From: Pirellulaceae bacterium
GTDB taxonomy: Bacteria > Planctomycetota > Planctomycetia > Pirellulales > Pirellulaceae
Length of the DNA: 64,000 nucleotides
Reading direction: 5' to 3'
NCBI GenBank assembly: GCA_022448645.1
Contig: JAKVBZ010000008.1
Coordinates: 59,421-123,420, forward strand
The first letter of the stretch is position 1, and the number at the start of each line of letters is the position of its first letter. Positions 59,739 through 64,000 of this stretch are shown piece after piece. The position numbers and the translations under genes were made by a program. A model generated the notes under the pieces. That model was not told the DNA's origin. It was given only the letters and a program-made list of their open reading frames with translations, and did no database searches.

Positions 59739-60110
59739 TCAGATCACTTGGTACGTGAAGTGAACTCTCAAACGAACTCCGCTTTTATTTGGGAGGACAC
59801 ATGTCGTTTCTCCGCGTCTGAGCTGGAGCAATTTCCAGCTCAGATTTGTCGCCAACGTCAAAACAAAGGGTGGGATATTCTTCTCGAATATCAAGCATGG
59901 CAGCGGTTGTAAGCCCGGTGAAAACGTTGTGGGGTAGCTTGAGCTCCTGGCCCGAGCCGAGCGAGATAGGCTAGGGATCCAAACTACGAGGAACACGTTC
60001 ATTCACTTTCCCAGAGGGGAGGTCTCGTGTTGAAAGAAAAGTTCCAGCCTCTTAAGATTTTTATCTATGGTTCATGGTGTGAACCAGACTACCGCCACTT
60101 GTCAAAAAAA
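59739..60110. other. Convergent intergenic region after the NYN gene
   Basis: These 372 bp lie between the NYN gene and the convergent purD. An 87-codon minus-strand frame crosses it (59739-60002) without recognisable features and with no neighbour support. No repeat or clear terminator was seen. Confidence 0.4.
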
Positions 60111-61403
60111 CTATCGCGAAGTTGCTTTGTCCGAGATGTCTTTGCGGCACCAAGCCCCTGTCCAGCGGATTTTCTTTACGGCTGTGTAGGCTTGCAGCTT
60201 AGCGGCGGCGATTGAGTTGCCCAAGGCAGTGACGGCTAGGACGCGTCCTCCATTGGTGACGACTTGACCGTCGACGGTGGCGGTGCCGGCATGAAAGACT
60301 TTCACGTCCGATAGCTGGGCGGCATCTTCTAGTCCACGAATCGTTTGTCCATGCTCGTAGGGTCCAGGATAACCGTCGCTCGCCATGACCACACTGACTG
60401 CAGGACGTGGGTCCCAGCGGACGTCCTCAATTTCGTCCAATCGCGTGTCCACGGTGGCGTCGAGCAGGTCGAGCAGGTCTGTCTGCAGTCGCATCAGCAG
60501 CGGCTGGCACTCAGGGTCTCCGAACCGCACATTGTATTCCAGCACTTTGGGGCCTTGGCTGGTAAACATCAGACCGGCGTAGAGCACTCCGCGAAACGGA
60601 CAACGTCCCCGCTTCATTGTGTGGACCGTGGGTACGAGGATGCGTTCTTCGACTTCGCGTAGCATGTCCGCGTCCACTAGCGGGGTGGGACAATAAGCTC
60701 CCATACCTCCAGTGTTGGGACCTTGGTCGCCATCGTGCGCCCGTTTGTGGTCTTGAGCCGCGGGTAGCGTAATGATGGTCCGGCCGTCGGTGATGGCCAG
60801 GACGCTGGCTTCGAATCCATCGAGCCGTTCTTCGATGACTAACTGATCGCCGGCGTCTCCAAAGGCTCTTTCGGCAGAGATCTTATTAATCGCATCGATC
60901 GCTTCGCTACGGTTGTGGCAGACAATGACCCCTTTGCCGGCTGCCAGTCCGTCTGCTTTGACCACGACAGGGACATCTTGATCTTCGCTCGGATAGCGAT
61001 TGTCTATGAAGCGAGTAGCACTTTGGGCATCCCGAAACACGTGATAGTCGGCGGTGGGGACGTTGGCTTGGTGAAGTAGTTTTTTGCAGAAAACTTTACT
61101 GCCTTCCAGTTGAGCTGCAGCTTGAGCCGGGCCAAAGGCGCGTAATCCTTCTGCCTGGAGTGCGTCTACCAGTCCGTCCACTAAGGGTTGTTCCGGTCCG
61201 ACCACTGTCAAATTAACGTGGTTTTCTTTAACGAAGCGGAGGATTCGGTGAATATCTGTCGCAGGAATGTCAATGTTTTCAGCGTCGACAGCGGTTCCGG
61301 CGTTACCAGGGGCAACGAAAACTCGCTCAGCACGCGGACTTTGCGCAATCTTCCAGGCCATCGCGTGCTCACGGCCGCCGTTACCGACTACGAGAATTTT
61401 CAT
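60111..61403 (-). CDS. purD: Phosphoribosylamine--glycine ligase (GAR synthetase)
   Basis: This 430-residue ATP-grasp enzyme makes glycinamide ribonucleotide in purine synthesis. The N-terminus 'MKILVVGNGGREHAMAWK' is the PurD signature, followed by 'GPEQPLVDGLVDAL' near residue 70 and the ATP-grasp core 'VVVKADGLAAGKGVIVC'. The C-terminal segment has 'DHKRAHDGDQGPNTGGMGAY' and 'FRGVLYAGLMFT'. ATG 61403 is chosen because the conserved N-terminus begins there. The frame is open to 61430. It is not clustered with other pur genes. Confidence 0.95.
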   Translation of the reverse strand: MKILVVGNGGREHAMAWKIAQSPRAERVFVAPGNAGTAVDAENIDIPATDIHRILRFVKENHVNLTVVGPEQPLVDGLVDALQAEGLRAFGPAQAAAQLEGSKVFCKKLLHQANVPTADYHVFRDAQSATRFIDNRYPSEDQDVPVVVKADGLAAGKGVIVCHNRSEAIDAINKISAERAFGDAGDQLVIEERLDGFEASVLAITDGRTIITLPAAQDHKRAHDGDQGPNTGGMGAYCPTPLVDADMLREVEERILVPTVHTMKRGRCPFRGVLYAGLMFTSQGPKVLEYNVRFGDPECQPLLMRLQTDLLDLLDATVDTRLDEIEDVRWDPRPAVSVVMASDGYPGPYEHGQTIRGLEDAAQLSDVKVFHAGTATVDGQVVTNGGRVLAVTALGNSIAAAKLQAYTAVKKIRWTGAWCRKDISDKATSR

Positions 61404-61788
61404 CGTTACTTTTTCCAGGTTTGAGAACAATCGGGGAACACGAGCTGGTGACTTGACCGATAATCGATGTTACGCTTTCAGCCGCGTTGAGCAAGTGAAG
61501 GCTGGAATAGATTCCAGATTTCAAGTAATCGAAGTAAGTCGGGTTGACAATTGAAGGCATTCCGGTACAAATAAATGGGGCCTTTGTGAAAAAAATCACA
61601 AGCTGTTTGGTTGGTTAGCAAAGTGTTGTCTCCTAACGAGTTGTGGGTTGAACTTCGGGTTGTCCGCTGTCACAATTTTTGCAAGTGTGGCTAGCGGGGC
61701 GGTTCATTGTAGCAGTGCCTGCCGGTTGGGGTGTTTTGTTTTCCGGTTGATCTGCAGTTTGTGGTGTTGGGACCATGGGACGTAGTGT
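61404..61788. promoter_or_regulatory. Divergent promoter region of purD and the Rieske gene
   Basis: These 385 bp contain both promoters. The part around 61550-61620 is AT-rich. I found no classical purine riboswitch, no strong inverted repeat and no additional gene. Confidence 0.35.
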
Positions 61789-62871
61789 ATGGCAACCAAT
61801 AAGAAGATGTCGGTTGAAGAGATTCTGGCAGCCTGTCGCCGCATGGACGGTGACGGTGATTCAGAAGCTGTGCCGGCACCTGAGCCGCCTGCAGCCGCCG
61901 ACCAAGGCGAGGTGGGTGCTGAAGAGTCAGCGGCAGATGAATCATCTGCGGAAAGTGAGTCTGCGCCGTCTCCTGCAGCAGGCAAGAATCCGAGTGAGAT
62001 GAATGTCGCGGACATCTTGGCTGCGGCGCGCGGTGAAAAAACTGCTGCCAAACCAGCCGCTAAGAAGCCTGCTGCGGACAAGCCAGCAGCGGTGAAGAAG
62101 CCTGCTGCCAAGCCAGCGGCAGCAAAGGCTGCTTCTAAATCCGAAGCTTCGGTGCCCAAGGATACGATGAGCATTCTGGCGGCCGCGCGTAAGGCTAGTA
62201 AGCCAGGTCCGACATCGAAAGCCGAAGCGAGAGCCAAGGCCGAAGAAAGTGTGGACAGCGGTAAGGCCAAGCCCAAGTTGGTTGCACCGCCGATGCCAGA
62301 GAAGCCGACTTACGCTGTGCCGCCTCCGGCGGCCCCTGTCGTAGGTGAAGAGACTCGGCGAGGCTTTTTCTCTAGCGTTGTGTCGACGTTCATGGGGTCT
62401 TTCCTGGCGGTAGGTTTTTCTTCGTTGGGATTGACGCACGTCTTGTGGTTATTGGGGTTGGCTAGGTTCATGTTTCCTAATATTCGGATCGAGCCACCGA
62501 GTGCCTTTCGTGTCGGTTTTCCCGACGATTTTGCTCCTGGGCAGGTGGAAACCAAATTCAAGGCACAGTTTGGCGTGTGGATTGTGCGGGACGAGTATGA
62601 AGGTCAGTCGCAGATTTTTGCTTTGAAGTCGGTTTGTACCCATTTGGGGTGCACGCCGAACTGGTTAGAGGGCGAGCAGAAGTTCAAGTGTCCTTGCCAC
62701 GGGAGTGGTTTTTACAAGGACGGAATCAACTTCGAAGGTCCTGCCCCACGACCTTTGGAGCGGTATGCCATTTCGCTCGCCAGCGATGGCCAATTGGTTG
62801 TCGAAAAGAGCAAGATATTCAATGAAGAGAAGGGGCAATGGACAGACGGGGCGTCCTTCGTGCCAGTATGA
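61789..62871 (+). CDS. Rieske 2Fe-2S protein with extended low-complexity N-terminus
   Basis: The C-terminal 175 residues of this 360-residue protein form a Rieske domain anchored by one transmembrane helix near residues 195-220. The cluster ligands are in 'VCTHLGCTP' and 'CPCHGSGFY', with a disulfide pair expected from the second Cys of each box. The N-terminal 185 residues are Ala/Lys/Pro/Glu-rich and contain a motif three times: 'MSVEEILAACR' near residue 7, 'MNVADILAAARG' near 71 and 'TMSILAAARK' near 126. The protein should transfer electrons in a bc- or b6f-type complex, with the cytochrome b gene 250 bp downstream. The repeated motif could be a docking element, which is inference. Confidence 0.88.
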   Translation: MATNKKMSVEEILAACRRMDGDGDSEAVPAPEPPAAADQGEVGAEESAADESSAESESAPSPAAGKNPSEMNVADILAAARGEKTAAKPAAKKPAADKPAAVKKPAAKPAAAKAASKSEASVPKDTMSILAAARKASKPGPTSKAEARAKAEESVDSGKAKPKLVAPPMPEKPTYAVPPPAAPVVGEETRRGFFSSVVSTFMGSFLAVGFSSLGLTHVLWLLGLARFMFPNIRIEPPSAFRVGFPDDFAPGQVETKFKAQFGVWIVRDEYEGQSQIFALKSVCTHLGCTPNWLEGEQKFKCPCHGSGFYKDGINFEGPAPRPLERYAISLASDGQLVVEKSKIFNEEKGQWTDGASFVPV

Positions 62872-63028
62872 TTGTGAAGGTTCGTGTTAGTTGAAAGAAT
62901 AAACGTTTGGGGAATTCTGAACGAAAACTGAGGGTGGTTGTCTTGGCGGAGCGAAATCGCCGAGAATAGTATGGTCGACACTGTTCGTGAGCTCATCGAG
63001 GCGAGGTAATCCAGACAAGACATCCTTG

Positions 63029-63044
63029 TTGATCTTTTGATCAA
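63029..63044 (+). promoter_or_regulatory. Perfect hairpin in the Rieske-cytochrome b gap
   Basis: TTGATC (63029-63034) and GATCAA (63039-63044) are perfect complements around a TTTT loop, 78 bp before the cytochrome b start. It may be an mRNA processing or regulatory element in the 250-bp gap. Confidence 0.4.
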
Positions 63045-63121
63045 TGATCGAGCATACGTATCAGCCTTTTAGCTACTTGCCATACGCCATCAGCCAATAG
63101 AAATAGAAGTAGACAGACCAC

Positions 63122-63898
63122 ATGCCATCACTCGGCGACGTCATTCGTAACTCTCAAATTTGGAAGAGTGTTTTTCGGCATCCGATGCCGACTGATCGGC
63201 GGAACCGCATTGTGGTGATGCTGACGAACTTTTTCTTGCACCTGCATCCTGTGTCGGTCAAAAAGCAGGGGATTGCATTGAGTTTCACATGGTGCATGGG
63301 TGGTGTGACGTTCTTTTTGTTTTTGGTCGAGACGATCACCGGCGTCTTGTTGATGTTCTACTATCGTCCCACGATTGAATGGGCATACAACGACATTTTG
63401 GCGCTCCGTGATGTCACGTCGCTGGGTATCTTGCGCGAGATCCATCGTTGGGGGGCGCATGCGATGGTGATCACGGTGTGGTTGCACATGTACCGGGTTT
63501 TCTTGACTGGTAGCTACAAACCACCTCGTGAATTCAATTGGGTGGTGGGAGTGATATTGCTGCTGCTCACGCTGCTGTTGTCCTTTACCGGCTATTTGTT
63601 GCCGTGGGATCAGTTGGCGATTTGGGCTATTACGGTCGGTTCTAACATGGCCCGGGCCACGCCTTTTCTGGGGCACGAAGGTCCCGGTGCGGCTTTGCTT
63701 ACTGTGGGTGGCATTGACATGATTACAGACGCTTCTGATGCGCGCTTTGGTTTGTTGGGAGCGAGATTTGTGGGTGAAGAGACTTTGAATCGCTTTTATG
63801 TGTTGCATTGCATTGGCATTCCCTTGGCCGTTGCTTTGTTATTGGCGATTCATTTTTGGCGCGTGCGCAAGGATGGTGGAATCAGTGCGCCTATGTGA
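63122..63898 (+). CDS. Cytochrome b N-terminal domain protein (bc/b6f-type)
   Basis: This 258-residue membrane protein matches the N-terminal (b6-like) part of cytochrome b with four transmembrane helices. The four heme-ligand histidines are in 'HRWGAHAMV' and 'VWLHMYRVF' (helix B) and in '[12 protein letters not shown]' and 'LLAIHFWRV' (helix D). '[14 protein letters not shown]' is the conserved quinone-site segment. The C-terminal domain (subunit IV-like) is absent, so it is probably encoded by a separate gene beyond the window, as in split cytochrome b. Its stop codon begins a 13-bp tandem repeat. Confidence 0.92.
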   Translation: MPSLGDVIRNSQIWKSVFRHPMPTDRRNRIVVMLTNFFLHLHPVSVKKQGIALSFTWCMGGVTFFLFLVETITGVLLMFYYRPTIEWAYNDILALRDVTSLGILREIHRWGAHAMVITVWLHMYRVFLTGSYKPPREFNWVVGVILLLLTLLLSFTGYLLPWDQLAIWAITVGSNMARATPFLGHEGPGAALLTVGGIDMITDASDARFGLLGARFVGEETLNRFYVLHCIGIPLAVALLLAIHFWRVRKDGGISAPM

Positions 63899-63968
63899 CC
63901 TTGTGGTGTGACCTTGTGGTGTGACCTTGTGGTGTGACCTTGTGGTGTGACCTTGTGGTGTGACCTTG
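63896..63968. repeat. 13-bp minisatellite starting at the cytochrome b stop codon
   Basis: The unit TGACCTTGTGGTG is repeated five times perfectly (63896-63960) plus a partial sixth copy of 8 bases (63961-63968). The first TGA is the stop codon of the cytochrome b gene. Because the unit contains TGA and is not a multiple of three, it places stops in every forward frame. Perfect identity suggests recent expansion. Confidence 0.95.
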
Positions 63969-64000
63969 GTCCGGCCCGCGTGATTGTTGTTGAGTGATTT

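Noticed and set aside
59739..60002. 87-codon minus-strand frame after the NYN gene
   Set aside because: No domain, signal peptide or neighbour support. It is likely a chance open frame.
63896..63968. Possible CRISPR array at the window end
   Set aside because: The 13-bp units are directly adjacent and too short, with no spacer sequences.

Overview
The window looks like a chromosomal segment of a planctomycete, most likely from the Pirellulales/Pirellulaceae. This rests on gene families rather than a database match: a LEPR-XLL-type N-terminal motif, DUF1080 (3-keto-disaccharide hydrolase) domains, GAF/HlyD and M50/HlyD export-type genes, a TIGR03545/TIGR03546 pair, and a Rieske/cytochrome b pair with a long Ala/Lys/Pro-rich N-terminal extension. 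I saw no phage, insertion sequence, CRISPR array, rRNA or tRNA.

Layout. 0-7.6 kb: a PEGA lipoprotein (cut by the window edge), a membrane-anchored PP2C phosphatase, an LptF/LptG-type permease, an NtrB/NtrC-like two-component pair and a class-II cyclic-nucleotide-phosphodiesterase-like hydrolase. 7.8-14.1 kb: a three-gene minus-strand export-like operon (GAF-HlyD, HlyD, M50-HlyD) and, divergent from it, a small ECF-like sigma factor carrying a LEPR-XLL-like motif at its N-terminus. 14.3-19.6 kb: a class III aminotransferase, a protein with four DUF1080 domains and a PfkB-type kinase. 20-31 kb: mostly plus-strand housekeeping genes (BtuF-like protein, DUF4184 protein, metK, a GDP-mannose pyrophosphorylase, a Gfo/Idh/MocA oxidoreductase, ruvX, an epimerase, an MBL hydrolase) plus small membrane or secreted proteins.

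31.5-47.2 kb: a complete 14-subunit complex I operon in the order nuoA to nuoN, with a short NuoG, an enlarged NuoJ and an extended NuoK. 47.5-51.3 kb: two probable TIM-barrel carbohydrate-related proteins around a tiny secreted protein. 51.6-57.1 kb: an HTH regulator, the TIGR03546/TIGR03545 pair, an orphan ORF, and a Fis-type regulator whose AAA+ domain has lost its ATPase motifs and the sigma54 loop, followed by a small receiver-like protein. 57.5-64 kb: Mrp ATPase, NYN-domain protein, purD, and a Rieske protein with cytochrome b that opens a bc/b6f-type (complex III-like) locus continuing beyond the window. Complex I and this locus together would supply a quinone-based respiratory chain.

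The most unusual items are the sigma factor with a surface-protein-type N-terminal motif next to the HlyD/M50 operon, the degenerate enhancer-binding protein, a pair of about 155-175 bp inverted-repeat elements that each begin exactly at the TAG stop codon of the gene before them, a threefold motif in the Rieske N-terminus, and a 13-bp minisatellite that begins at the cytochrome b stop codon.
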